Shown piece after piece: positions 51,560 through 61,332 of a stretch of 64,000 bases of DNA. A program made the translations under genes and the position numbers. The DNA is from Mucilaginibacter mallensis (GTDB lineage: Bacteria; Bacteroidota; Bacteroidia; Sphingobacteriales; Sphingobacteriaceae): the NCBI RefSeq assembly GCF_900105165.1, contig NZ_LT629740.1:2852001-2916000 (forward strand), read 5' to 3'. Under the pieces are notes generated by a model. The model did not search any database. It had not been told where the DNA came from and worked only from the letters and a program-made list of their open reading frames with translations. Each line of letters starts with the position of its first letter. The stretch's first letter is position 1.

Positions 51560-53929
51560 TTATAAGGTTTTAATATCTATTTGTAGAGGACGCCCGTTCC
51601 AACTAAAATAAATCTCGTTACCAACCACTGTGTATTTGGTTCTATTAGAAAATTTAACCCGTCTAACCCTTTTGCCTGGGATTTCCAGTTTAAATTTCTT
51701 TTGCCTGGTGGTCAAATGCTCAGGTTTTATACTGATATAATGTTCGTTACCTGTGCCGGTACTGGTGAACGTAACCAGGTCATATTGCCTTTTCACAAGC
51801 GATTTAGGGTCAATTCCGTTATCATAAAACCACTGTGATTTAACGGTTACATTAGCGTTACCCATATAATATTTCAGGATCAGGCTTTTACCATCGTATT
51901 GGCTGGTATTTGTAGTAGGCGCTGTCATTGTTATAATACTACCTGCCTTAACAAACAAAGGCAGGCTATCTAATGGCGCAGATACGCTGGCGGAATCTTT
52001 ATAAACTTCCAGATCATTAAAACCTATCCATTCCCCTTTCGGGAATATGACCTTTTTTACTGTTTGTCCTTTTATAATAACAGGGGCGACTAACAGGTGT
52101 TCGCCCCATAAATACTCATCATTTATGTTGGATAGCTGTTTACTATCGTCGAAATAATTAAGCGGCATCATTAGCGGGCGACCTGTTGTTGTATTAGTAT
52201 AAGCCAGCGTATAATTATAAGGTAATAGCTGGTATCGCAGTTTTATATATTTAGTAACCCTTAAACGTGTGTTATCATCCCAAAAGATGGGTTCGGGTGA
52301 ATAATTAGTAGCATCGGCATGGGTACGCATTACCGGGCAAAAAGCGGCAAACTCCAGCCAGCGCGAGTACAATTCCGGATCGCCCTTTAATTTTGTTTGT
52401 CCGGTGGTAAATCCGCCTGCATCCATGTGCATATAGCCCACACCATCTAAACCCATGGTGGTAATTATTGGTATCTGTGCTTTCAGGCCCTCAAATGACC
52501 GGTCAATATCACCCGACCACGGGAATACCGAATAACGCTGCATACCCGCATAGCCTGATCGTGGCAATAAAAGTATCCGGCTCGCAGGAAAATCCTTGCG
52601 ATAACCATCAAAAGCTGTTTTTGCCCAGATTAGTGCGTACACATTATGAACCTTGCTATCCGGGCCTGCGGCAAAGCGTAAGCTATCAGAGCTTGATTCT
52701 GGTTCACCCAGATCAAACCACCAACCTGCGGTGCCTTCCTTTATACGGGCTTTGTAAAAGTTCCAGTAAAACTGTTGTGCTTCCGGCTTAAAAATATCCA
52801 ATAAACCAGCGGGACTAGCCCAAAAATCCTTAAAAATGTGCGGCGCAGGTTTGGTAATATAATCGGGCGTAAGCAAATGCTGTTTAATTGTAGTTTTATA
52901 ATTCTCTGATTTCTGCGTGATATAGGTTTCGCTTATGGTAACCACCTTTACACCCTTATTCAGGTAATTATGCAGCATTTTTTGCGGATCGGGAAAACTA
53001 TCACGATACCAATTATGGTTACCCATTAAAGTATCAGCCTTATACCAAAACAAATCAAACACCACAGCATCAAGCGGTATACCTGCTGCCTGTGTTTTAT
53101 CAATTACATTGGTTACTTCTCTTTCTGATTTATAGCCATACCTTGACGATATATAACCCAGTGCCCAGCGTGGTGGCAGTGGCTGTCGGCCTGTTAATTG
53201 TGTATAATTATAGACTACCTTATCCACACTTTCGCCACCTATAAAAAAGAAGCTTACCGGGCCCGATGATACTTTGTACCCAAGCACATTCGGGTTGCTT
53301 TTACAAACATCAAAGCTGCTTTTGGCGGCATTATCCATATATATGCCATATTTACGGTTTGATATAAGGAAGGGGATAGAAATATTCAGATCGGTTTGGC
53401 CAAACTTATAATCCCAATGTGCCTGGTTGTAATTTTGCAGTATCTGCCCTCTTTTATCCAGGTCGATTGCTTTTGAACCGCCGCCATAAAACGCCTCTTT
53501 ACCATCTGAATGAAAACCGATTGCAGAACTATCAGCTGTTTGTATGTAATTAAATGCTTTGGATAGTGTATCATTTTTAAGATCAATAAAGCTCACCGAT
53601 AGATCCTTTTTGTTTACAACCACCTTTAATAAGCTGGTTTTCAATATTGTAACAAAATTGTTATTAATGTATTGCATTCTTACTCTTCCCGGTTTAGCAA
53701 TAGTTGAAAAACTTTTAACAGTTTTATTGGGGGTGGTTTTATAAGTAACGCGTATTACATCAGGGGCAAAGGCTGTTATTTCAATATAGCCCTTAGTTGT
53801 GGCTATCAGCAAATGCTTACCATCGTAAACACTTGTTTTAAAACTATTTAGCTGATTCAAATTTTGAGCAAGGACCGTAAAAGAAACACTGGTAATAAGC
53901 AATACCTGGACTAAGAATCTTTTTATCAT
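51560..53929 (-). CDS. GH31 alpha-glucosidase-type enzyme
   Basis: A 789-residue enzyme with a signal peptide ending at TVLAQ. The N-terminal beta domain (about 20-230) leads into the TIM barrel, where PLDAVVFDLFWYKADTLMGNHNWYRDSF is the substrate entrance motif. The nucleophile is D406 in WWFDLGEPE and the acid/base D474 in SGDIDRSF. GVGYMHMDAGGF and FCPVMRTHADA complete the family pattern, followed by two beta domains. It probably removes alpha-linked glucose from the non-reducing end. It starts the - strand pair GH31-GH65 and is divergent from susC across 274 bases. Confidence 0.92.
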   Translation of the reverse strand: MIKRFLVQVLLITSVSFTVLAQNLNQLNSFKTSVYDGKHLLIATTKGYIEITAFAPDVIRVTYKTTPNKTVKSFSTIAKPGRVRMQYINNNFVTILKTSLLKVVVNKKDLSVSFIDLKNDTLSKAFNYIQTADSSAIGFHSDGKEAFYGGGSKAIDLDKRGQILQNYNQAHWDYKFGQTDLNISIPFLISNRKYGIYMDNAAKSSFDVCKSNPNVLGYKVSSGPVSFFFIGGESVDKVVYNYTQLTGRQPLPPRWALGYISSRYGYKSEREVTNVIDKTQAAGIPLDAVVFDLFWYKADTLMGNHNWYRDSFPDPQKMLHNYLNKGVKVVTISETYITQKSENYKTTIKQHLLTPDYITKPAPHIFKDFWASPAGLLDIFKPEAQQFYWNFYKARIKEGTAGWWFDLGEPESSSDSLRFAAGPDSKVHNVYALIWAKTAFDGYRKDFPASRILLLPRSGYAGMQRYSVFPWSGDIDRSFEGLKAQIPIITTMGLDGVGYMHMDAGGFTTGQTKLKGDPELYSRWLEFAAFCPVMRTHADATNYSPEPIFWDDNTRLRVTKYIKLRYQLLPYNYTLAYTNTTTGRPLMMPLNYFDDSKQLSNINDEYLWGEHLLVAPVIIKGQTVKKVIFPKGEWIGFNDLEVYKDSASVSAPLDSLPLFVKAGSIITMTAPTTNTSQYDGKSLILKYYMGNANVTVKSQWFYDNGIDPKSLVKRQYDLVTFTSTGTGNEHYISIKPEHLTTRQKKFKLEIPGKRVRRVKFSNRTKYTVVGNEIYFSWNGRPLQIDIKTL

Positions 53930-54108
53930 ATTTTAAATACTGTAGAGTAAGCAAAATTTAAAAAGGCATATCACATAAAAACCTTAATAAAATTTCATTA
54001 TTGATTATAAAAATACATTTATTAAAGTAAATTTAATGTTGTTCTCACATTAGGGAAAGAATACTTTTTGTTGTAACTTACATTGATTATACAAGCCTAG
54101 CCCCTGCC

Positions 54109-54123
54109 AGAACTTTAAGTTCT
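54109..54123. promoter_or_regulatory. palindrome in the GH31-susC divergent promoter region
   Basis: AGAACTTTAAGTTCT has two perfect 7-base arms around one T. It lies 80 bases upstream of susC and 180 upstream of the GH31 start, so a regulator bound here could act on either side. Which regulator is unknown. Confidence 0.4.
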
Positions 54124-54203
54124 ACCAAATATTTATCGCTCTTTAAATTTCACAAACTGTTTTTTGCTTACTGGTCAATTGTTTTTTTATTAAAATTCAA
54201 ACT

Positions 54204-57200
54204 ATGAAAAAAAACTTCTACACACAAAAAATCAATCTTGTTTTAAAAATTGCCGCACTAAACTTATTGTTCATGGTGCTGTTCAGCAATTTTGCTGCAG
54301 CCCAGGCAAACATTAACATTAAAGGCAAACTAACCGATGGTGTAACAAATGAAACACTCCCGGGTGTTACCATACAGGTAAAAGGCACCGCTAATGCAGT
54401 ATCTACCGATGCTAATGGGCTCTACTCTATTACTGCCGGGAGTACCTCTACATTGGTTTTCAAATTCATCGGCTATGCCCCTAAAGAAATAGCTATAGCT
54501 GGCAGAACCGCAATTGATGTTAAACTACAGCCGGAAACCACTGAATTAAAAGATGTGGTTGTAACAGCATTAGGTATTACTAAACAAAATAAGGCAGTAG
54601 GCTACTCGGTTAGTACTATAAAAGGCGCAACTATTACTGAAGCACGGCAAAACAGCTTTGTAAACAGCCTTGAAGGCCGGGTTGCCGGTGTAAATGTTAG
54701 CGGTGTAGCTACAGGCCCGAACGGTGCCAGTAACGTAGTCATACGCGGTATTACCAACATGACCGGTAATAACCAGCCACTATACGTATTAAATGGCATA
54801 CCCCTAGTTAACAACAACTATAATACAGGAGATCAAGGTCATGATGGATATGGTGGTAAAGACGGCGGCGACGGTATTGGCGATATAAATCCTGATGATA
54901 TTGAAACTATATCTATATTAAAAGGTGCTGCGGCTACCGCATTATATGGTTATCGTGGATCAAACGGTGTTATACTTATTACTACAAAAAAAGGTAAAAC
55001 CGGCGAAGGGCTCGGCGTAGAAATAAATTCAAATTTTGTACGTGAAAATGTGATTGATGAAACAGATTTTCAAACAGAATATGGACAGGGATCCAATGGT
55101 GCTAAACCCGTTAGCGCTGCGGATGCATTATCATCAATGGAATCAAGTTGGGGAGCTAAATTAGATGGTTCAAATACTTACCAGTTTGATGGGGTTGAAC
55201 GGCCATACTCTGAAGCTGCCAAAGGTAATCTTTCACGCTTTTATCGCCCGGGTAATAATTTCACTAATACGGTTTCATTTAGCAAAGGCTTTGGTGACGA
55301 TGGTGCTACACGTTTTTCAGTAAGCGACTTGAATGATGAAAGCTATGTTCCGAATGCTGGCCTGCAAAGGCTAACTTTTAATCAGACTACCAATCTTAAA
55401 TTTGGTAAACATTTAACATTGGATCTTTCATCACAATATGTATCAGAGTATACAAAAAATGCACCCAATATATCTGATGCTATTGGAAACTTAAACTGGG
55501 CGCCTATGTTTGTGCCGCCCAATATTAATATTACTACGTTAAAAGGCCCTAATGGGAACGGAACGGTAGCAGGTGATAGTGGTGTTGAATTAAACGCTTT
55601 TGGTGACCCATATACCACCAACCCGTATTTTGCAGCGTATGAATTGCAAGGGGCTATTCATCGCAATCGTTTTACCGGTTCTGCTAACACGAAATACACT
55701 TTTGACGATGGCTTTTTTATTGGTTTGCAAGTTGCTGATGACTATACTAATGACCGTACTACCAACATAGAACCCGCCGGAACAGGCTATGTGGTTGATG
55801 AAGGTTTAACCGGCGATATGATGGAGGAAAATGTAAAGCAAACAGAACTAAACATTGATCTGACAGGTGGAAAAAAATTCAAATTCGGTAAAGATTTTAC
55901 ACTTGATCTGCTATTGGGTGGAAATTACAGGAAATCGCAACAAGAATATCTTACTGCAAAGGGTAACAACTTTGCTATACCCTTTTTATATACTATAGGC
56001 AACCTTGAAAATCCAATAGAGAGCTTACAAACCAATAATGAGGAATATCAATCTTTATACGGTAGTGCTGATGTTGGCTATAAAAGTTTTCTGTATTTAA
56101 CAGTAACCGGCCGTAACGACTGGTATTCGACATTATCGCCTGGGAAAATAACTTATTTATATCCTTCCGTTAGTGGTTCATTTGTTTTTTCTGAATTACT
56201 GCACATGCCTGATATGGACCTTGGCAAGTTAAGATTAAGCTACGCTGATGTAGGTGGTGCGGCTGATAATCCTTATCAAACTTTACAAACATATGGTATA
56301 CAAGGTACATATACTCCCCCTGGCGGTGGCATCTATCCAATAGGTGTAGCCGGAAGCTTGCAGGTTCCGAACAGTGCTTTGAAACCATCATCCAGGCGTG
56401 AGATAGAAGCTGGAACAGAAATGGATTTTTTTAAAAACAGGTTAAGGTTTGACCTTACCATATTTCAAAAAAGAGTTACTGATGATATTATACCGGTAAC
56501 TATTGATTATACATCAAGTTATACATCGGCACTGCTTAATGTAGGTACTTTAAGATATAATGGAGTTGAGCTGGAATTAGGAGGGACACCTGTTAAAAGC
56601 CAGAATTTCACCTGGGATGTGGATTTTAACGCAGCTTATATCAAAGGTAAGGTAATATCATTGGGAGGCCAGCCGCAAATCACCCTGGGTTCTGAGGCTC
56701 AGGACTGGGGATCAGGCGCTTACACTGCACAAGTTGTAGGTAAAGAGCCATCGCAAATATTTGCTCCCAGTCCCGCCCTTGATGCTAATGGCAAAATCAT
56801 TATCGACCCGGGACTTGGCGCACCAGACCAGACCCTTTCACAACCCAAGGATTTCGGCTCAGCAGAAAACCCATGGGCAGGTGGCATTAATAACTCATTC
56901 AAATACAAACATTTCACACTGTCGTTCCTAATCGATGGTAAATTTGGAGGTAAAATATTTTCAAATACAAACATCATAGCCTATCAACAAGGGCTTTCTA
57001 AAGCAACTTTAGCCGGCAGGGATCTATTGTACGGAACTGACAAGCAAACGGCTTCGGCATATTATAATGATTGGGCATTTGCCGACCAGGGAATGTTCGT
57101 TTATGATGATAGCTTTATCAAATTCAGACAGGTGATTTTCGGTTACGATTTCCCATCTACTTTATTTAATAATAAGATCATACATGGGTTAAGGCTAAGT

Positions 57201-57353
57201 TTTGTATGCCATAATGTATTTACTATTATGAAACATACGCCAAATTTTGATCCTGAATCAACATACTCTGCTTCGGTGTATTCACAAGGACTTGAAGCGC
57301 CTGCGGTTCCCTATTCAAGGACATTGGGATTAAACCTTAACATAAAATTATAA
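54204..57353 (+). CDS. susC: SusC-type TonB-dependent outer-membrane transporter
   Basis: A 1049-residue receptor. The signal peptide ends near FAAAQ. The carboxypeptidase-D-like domain (about 37-115, IKGKLTDGVTNETLPGVTIQVKG) is followed by the TonB-box region DVVVTALGITKQNKAVGYSV, and the plug includes the SusC hallmark YVLNGIPL. A 22-stranded barrel follows, ending in TLGLNLNIKL. No N-terminal STN domain is present, so direct control by an ECF sigma/anti-sigma pair is not expected. It imports oligosaccharides together with the SusD lipoprotein encoded next to it. Confidence 0.95.
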   Translation: MKKNFYTQKINLVLKIAALNLLFMVLFSNFAAAQANINIKGKLTDGVTNETLPGVTIQVKGTANAVSTDANGLYSITAGSTSTLVFKFIGYAPKEIAIAGRTAIDVKLQPETTELKDVVVTALGITKQNKAVGYSVSTIKGATITEARQNSFVNSLEGRVAGVNVSGVATGPNGASNVVIRGITNMTGNNQPLYVLNGIPLVNNNYNTGDQGHDGYGGKDGGDGIGDINPDDIETISILKGAAATALYGYRGSNGVILITTKKGKTGEGLGVEINSNFVRENVIDETDFQTEYGQGSNGAKPVSAADALSSMESSWGAKLDGSNTYQFDGVERPYSEAAKGNLSRFYRPGNNFTNTVSFSKGFGDDGATRFSVSDLNDESYVPNAGLQRLTFNQTTNLKFGKHLTLDLSSQYVSEYTKNAPNISDAIGNLNWAPMFVPPNINITTLKGPNGNGTVAGDSGVELNAFGDPYTTNPYFAAYELQGAIHRNRFTGSANTKYTFDDGFFIGLQVADDYTNDRTTNIEPAGTGYVVDEGLTGDMMEENVKQTELNIDLTGGKKFKFGKDFTLDLLLGGNYRKSQQEYLTAKGNNFAIPFLYTIGNLENPIESLQTNNEEYQSLYGSADVGYKSFLYLTVTGRNDWYSTLSPGKITYLYPSVSGSFVFSELLHMPDMDLGKLRLSYADVGGAADNPYQTLQTYGIQGTYTPPGGGIYPIGVAGSLQVPNSALKPSSRREIEAGTEMDFFKNRLRFDLTIFQKRVTDDIIPVTIDYTSSYTSALLNVGTLRYNGVELELGGTPVKSQNFTWDVDFNAAYIKGKVISLGGQPQITLGSEAQDWGSGAYTAQVVGKEPSQIFAPSPALDANGKIIIDPGLGAPDQTLSQPKDFGSAENPWAGGINNSFKYKHFTLSFLIDGKFGGKIFSNTNIIAYQQGLSKATLAGRDLLYGTDKQTASAYYNDWAFADQGMFVYDDSFIKFRQVIFGYDFPSTLFNNKIIHGLRLSFVCHNVFTIMKHTPNFDPESTYSASVYSQGLEAPAVPYSRTLGLNLNIKL

Positions 57354-57387
57354 GTAGAACATGTGCAAACACTATAAAAATATTATT

Positions 57388-58956
57388 ATGAAATTTAATA
57401 CTATATATTTAATAGCGGTCGCTTTTATGATCATTGTTACCGCTTCCTGTAAAAAGGATCTTGCCAATGCAAATGTAAACCCAGATCAAATTACTTCAGC
57501 CAAATATGACCCCAATCTTTTACTAACCACCGCGCAGCTTGCTTATCCTGGAGCCACTAATGTTGGCGGTAGTGCATGGGCAACTAAATGGGGAGCCGTT
57601 GGTTGTTTTATTCAGCACGTAGCTTCAACAAGCAGCGCATTTTACTATGGCGACAAATACATAAACAATATTGGCGCTATGGGTGAGATGTTCCAGGATT
57701 CTTATACTTCTGATGTACAACCTGTGATTGAATTGTATCAACTTACTGCAAATAAACCTCAATACAGAAACCTGCATCAAATGGCACGAATAATGAAAGC
57801 CTTAATATTTGAACAAATAACTGACCTTTATGGCGATATCCCATACTTTCAGGCAGGCTTAGGGTATTACGATCGCATTTACACACCCGTGTACGATTCA
57901 CAACAAACAATTTATAATGACTTATTGAAAGAAGTATCGCAGGCTACAGATAGCCTCACCGAGGATGGAGATAAACCCACCGGCGATATTTTCTATTCAT
58001 TATCCAGTGACCAAATAGGCGAATGGAAAAAATTTGGCAACTCACTTCTCCTGCGTATGGCTATGCGCTTAACCAAAATAGATATTGCAACCGCGCAAAC
58101 TTATGCTACAAAAGCAATAACCGGCACAACAATGCAAAGCAATAATGACAACGCCATTGTTGAGCACATTGAAAGCGGAAACGCGCTCACATCAAACCAG
58201 GATGCCGTACAAATTTTTGGTAATGATAGTCTCGATCTTCGTTTATCGGATACGCTTGTAAACAATATGAAAAAATATAATGATCCACGACTTGCAGTTG
58301 TGGCATGGCTATATGATGGAGTTACCGCCGATAGTACTTCTGCAAACCAGATTGGGCTTCCTCCTGGCTATATAATAGGCGGTAATAACCCCAAGGTAGA
58401 CATTACTAAACGTTCCGATTATCCTGCAAATGGCCTCGCTGGATATTCCCGGCTAAGCGACAATATCCTTAATATAGGAGCCCCCAGTTTAGTAGTTACT
58501 TATGCCGAAACCGAGTTTCTGCGTGCAGAGGCCGCGGTGCGATGGCCAGGTATTACCGGCGATTTAACTGCGGCCGCTCATTATAAAAATGGTGTAACAG
58601 CCGCCATAAATCAATTATCAACTTATGGTACCTTCCCTTCCATTACTGATGGGGCGATAGCTGCTTATTATGCAAATGTTAAATATAATGCCGCCGATGC
58701 TTTGGAGCAAATTAATACACAATATTGGCTTTGTACGCTTATGGATGAATATGAATGTTACGCCAATTTCAGACGCAGCGGATACCCGGCCTTAACACCT
58801 ACAAATTACCCTGGTAATGTAACCAGTGGTACAATACCTAGAAGGCTTACTTATCCACCAAGCCAAAAAACTTCTAACCTGGCTAATTACAATACCGCTG
58901 TAGCCCGGTTAACCGGGGGCGATAAAATGACTAGCCGTGTATGGTGGGATAAGTAA
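57388..58956 (+). CDS. susD: SusD-like (PF12771-type) outer-membrane glycan-binding lipoprotein
   Basis: A 522-residue lipoprotein. I start it at ATG 57388 (MKFNTIYLIAVAF) because the lipobox VTASC then follows a normal-length signal; the frame upstream to 57361 adds an odd Cys/His-rich stretch. The mature part opens ANVNPDQIT, then GYYDRIYTPVYDSQQTIYNDLL, typical of the SusD-like-2 subgroup, and has the helical TPR-like framework throughout. It caps SusC and captures the oligosaccharide. It is followed by a strong terminator at 59001. Confidence 0.92.
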   Translation: MKFNTIYLIAVAFMIIVTASCKKDLANANVNPDQITSAKYDPNLLLTTAQLAYPGATNVGGSAWATKWGAVGCFIQHVASTSSAFYYGDKYINNIGAMGEMFQDSYTSDVQPVIELYQLTANKPQYRNLHQMARIMKALIFEQITDLYGDIPYFQAGLGYYDRIYTPVYDSQQTIYNDLLKEVSQATDSLTEDGDKPTGDIFYSLSSDQIGEWKKFGNSLLLRMAMRLTKIDIATAQTYATKAITGTTMQSNNDNAIVEHIESGNALTSNQDAVQIFGNDSLDLRLSDTLVNNMKKYNDPRLAVVAWLYDGVTADSTSANQIGLPPGYIIGGNNPKVDITKRSDYPANGLAGYSRLSDNILNIGAPSLVVTYAETEFLRAEAAVRWPGITGDLTAAAHYKNGVTAAINQLSTYGTFPSITDGAIAAYYANVKYNAADALEQINTQYWLCTLMDEYECYANFRRSGYPALTPTNYPGNVTSGTIPRRLTYPPSQKTSNLANYNTAVARLTGGDKMTSRVWWDK

Positions 58957-59000
58957 TAAATAACTCTTGATCTGTGTGATTATATAAACCCAGTTTACCC

Positions 59001-59028
59001 AAAGCGCATAGTTAAACCTATGCGCTTT
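59001..59028 (+). terminator. rho-independent terminator after susD
   Basis: AAAGCGCATAG pairs perfectly with CTATGCGCTTT across a six-base loop, directly followed by more T residues. It lies 45 bases after the susD stop and 19 before the next start codon, so the unknown gene at 59048 depends on read-through or a promoter within the hairpin region. Confidence 0.88.
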
Positions 59029-59047
59029 TTTAATAATATGTGATATT

Positions 59048-60142
59048 ATGAGCATATCCGGCATCAAAACCATAACAGTTATATTTGGCTTTATAATGCT
59101 TACTAACATTATAAAAGCGCAAAACACATCCGCTAAACCACAATGGATAAGACCCGATAATGAAAAATCGCCGCCCATATGGGGTATTCATAACGGTATT
59201 GTTGTTGGCTTATGGCCCGCGTCAATTGAAAAAGGCGGGCCGGGCTATGAAGGCGGGCCTCGTGGTTTACTGCGCATAGGTTATGAATATGGTGGCACGG
59301 TTTATTTAATAAATTACATCGCGGTTGAACCTGTTGTTAATGGCGATATGGAATTCAGCGAGGTAACTGAATCGCGGGTGGATGGTAAATGGGGTAAATT
59401 GTTTTGGGCAGCCGATAGTACCGATAATGAGGGCTTTTCTCCATATGCATCTACTCGTGGTAGAATAACTCATCCTGACAGTAAACATCCTGAAGTTGAA
59501 GAACTCTCTTTATATGTTTTTATGGAAAAGTTTTTGGATGGCGCCCACCCCTACCTTAAATTAAGTATCCGCAGTGATAATTCCGGCGAACTTTGCCTGC
59601 AAATATTTAATCACGATGGCAGCGCAAAAATAGAGCGTTGCGCGCTAACGGCAACTATGGGAAATTATTCAAGGTTGAGATTGTTATACCTAAAAGATAA
59701 AGTAGTTGATTCCAGGCAATTGTTTGCGGGCTATAATGATATTGAATTTGCCGAGAAAGAGCCCTATCCTGCCAAAGAAATGATCAGGAACAGCAAGGGT
59801 GATTATGTTGTATATGCGGAATCTAACGAAACATTTAATGAGCTGGCCTCATGGCCACAGCAACAAAAATATCTATCAGCCTGGGGATGGCATTATCGCC
59901 CGTTTTATAAGCTTACCCAATATTGGCGGGTAGATTCGGCGGATTATGACCCATCTTTGTTAGTGAGGGTGAATGGCAGGGCAAAATACTGGGGAGGCGA
60001 CAGCGCTGATAAAAGTAAATATATGGATGTGCCCGGTGGCCCGGCATTTGAAAATTTCGAACTGCGTGAAAATTACCATGCCGGACAAAAGTTTTACTTC
60101 GGCCTGAGTATGAAAGCCGCTAAGGATCTGATCGCTAATTAA
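59048..60142 (+). CDS. secreted protein of unknown family in the PUL
   Basis: A 364-residue protein with a signal peptide ending at IIKAQ (residue about 25). It contains PPIWGIHNGIVVGLWPASIEKGGPGYEGGPRGL and several long beta-rich stretches with Trp/Tyr (AWGWHYRPFYKLTQYWRVD), which suggest a beta-sandwich or jelly-roll fold able to bind or cleave glycans. I do not recognise the family, and no catalytic motif can be assigned. It stands between susCD and the GH172 gene, and its stop overlaps the convergent GH172 stop by 8 bases. Co-occurrence with these genes is the main clue to a role in glycan processing. Confidence 0.75.
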   Translation: MSISGIKTITVIFGFIMLTNIIKAQNTSAKPQWIRPDNEKSPPIWGIHNGIVVGLWPASIEKGGPGYEGGPRGLLRIGYEYGGTVYLINYIAVEPVVNGDMEFSEVTESRVDGKWGKLFWAADSTDNEGFSPYASTRGRITHPDSKHPEVEELSLYVFMEKFLDGAHPYLKLSIRSDNSGELCLQIFNHDGSAKIERCALTATMGNYSRLRLLYLKDKVVDSRQLFAGYNDIEFAEKEPYPAKEMIRNSKGDYVVYAESNETFNELASWPQQQKYLSAWGWHYRPFYKLTQYWRVDSADYDPSLLVRVNGRAKYWGGDSADKSKYMDVPGGPAFENFELRENYHAGQKFYFGLSMKAAKDLIAN

Positions 60143-61295
60143 CTTCCAGTTCGTCGCGCGACGGGAATTTAGGAAAAGGTCCATGCGGGCCAACCTGGTA
60201 CCAGAACACCGTTGACGCAATATCGTCCTGCAGCGGCATATAACGGCCATCATGCCGCCAGCCGAGGTCCTGTATCGTAACTTTCAGGTTTTTCTCAAAG
60301 CGGATAGGATCAGTTATGTGCCAGCGGTACATGCCAAAGCGCTGCGCATTGTTATAATGACCATCACCCTTTATCACCTGCGGTAAGCCGGAATAAGCGC
60401 CCGAAAATTCTGTATATGCTGAAGTTTCATTCCCATTTTTATCAATTTTCCTGGTATCGAAGTCATATGATCCGCAAAAATAGTCCTCCGTACCAGTGCC
60501 ATTAATGGTCGGGAATTGTGTATCACCATCAATATAAAATTTAATCTCTCCTTCGCCCCACCAGCCGTTTTTGTTTGATCCATAAGCAATGTAAGTACCT
60601 ACATATTGGCCTTTACCCTGTATGCTATCAACCAAAATAACGGGCTTTTTATAGGTTGCCGGGTTAACCCTCCTGAACTGTGCGTGGAAATAAGCGGCAT
60701 CATTAGGCACCGAGGTTAAGGTATAGTCAACCTGATAATAAAGTACCATGTCCTCATCATCAATATTCTCCATGGTTATCCTGCATTTTTTGCGGAATGG
60801 CATTGGCCAGTAACAATTAAACGCGCTTCCAGGATTTACAGCCACCGGCAATGACTGTACAGGCGAATACTGCCCCCATCCCATGCAAAAGAAATCGCCT
60901 ACAGGTACTTCAACCGATGGTGTAGTTTCGTCATCCCAATAAAAACGGAGAATAGAATAACGCCAGTTGCCCGTAGGTGTCATCCATATATGTTGTATAG
61001 CACCCGGCCCGGTTATTTCAGCAACTGTAAATGTAGTATGCTTTTTAATGGTTACGCTGGGGCTAACCTTCCAGCCCTGACCGAGGTCCCGTGCTGCCTC
61101 CTGTCCGTTCCCGGTTATAGCCATGCCACCTTTACCTTTTTCACCTGTAAAATTTTCAGGACTTATAGAGCGGCTTTGCGCATCAGATAACTGGTATATA
61201 TTATTTAATCCCGGGTTTAACCCGTTATATTTTTGAGCATTTACACCTGTAATAGTACTTGCTAATATTCCAACAAAAAAAAGAATCTTCTTCAT
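60135..61295 (-). CDS. GH172 (DUF2961) furanosidase-type glycosidase
   Basis: A 386-residue secreted enzyme starting at ATG 61295 (MKKILFFVG); an ATG 9 bases upstream is less likely. The signal peptide ends at VNAQ. IQHIWMTPTGNWRYSILRFYWD, VEVPVGDFFCMGWG and NGTGTEDYFCGSYDF are DUF2961 signatures, and AYTEFSGAYSGLP follows with a second conserved Glu. Characterised GH172 enzymes act on alpha-fructofuranosides or D-arabinofuranosides and use two Glu residues. The sugar cleaved here is open. It lies 37 bases after the GH2 gene on the same strand and overlaps the unknown gene at its 3' end. Confidence 0.88.
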   Translation of the reverse strand: MKKILFFVGILASTITGVNAQKYNGLNPGLNNIYQLSDAQSRSISPENFTGEKGKGGMAITGNGQEAARDLGQGWKVSPSVTIKKHTTFTVAEITGPGAIQHIWMTPTGNWRYSILRFYWDDETTPSVEVPVGDFFCMGWGQYSPVQSLPVAVNPGSAFNCYWPMPFRKKCRITMENIDDEDMVLYYQVDYTLTSVPNDAAYFHAQFRRVNPATYKKPVILVDSIQGKGQYVGTYIAYGSNKNGWWGEGEIKFYIDGDTQFPTINGTGTEDYFCGSYDFDTRKIDKNGNETSAYTEFSGAYSGLPQVIKGDGHYNNAQRFGMYRWHITDPIRFEKNLKVTIQDLGWRHDGRYMPLQDDIASTVFWYQVGPHGPFPKFPSRDELEVN

Positions 61296-61332
61296 ATTAA
61301 GCATTTATAAATATTAAACAAGATAGTGATAA

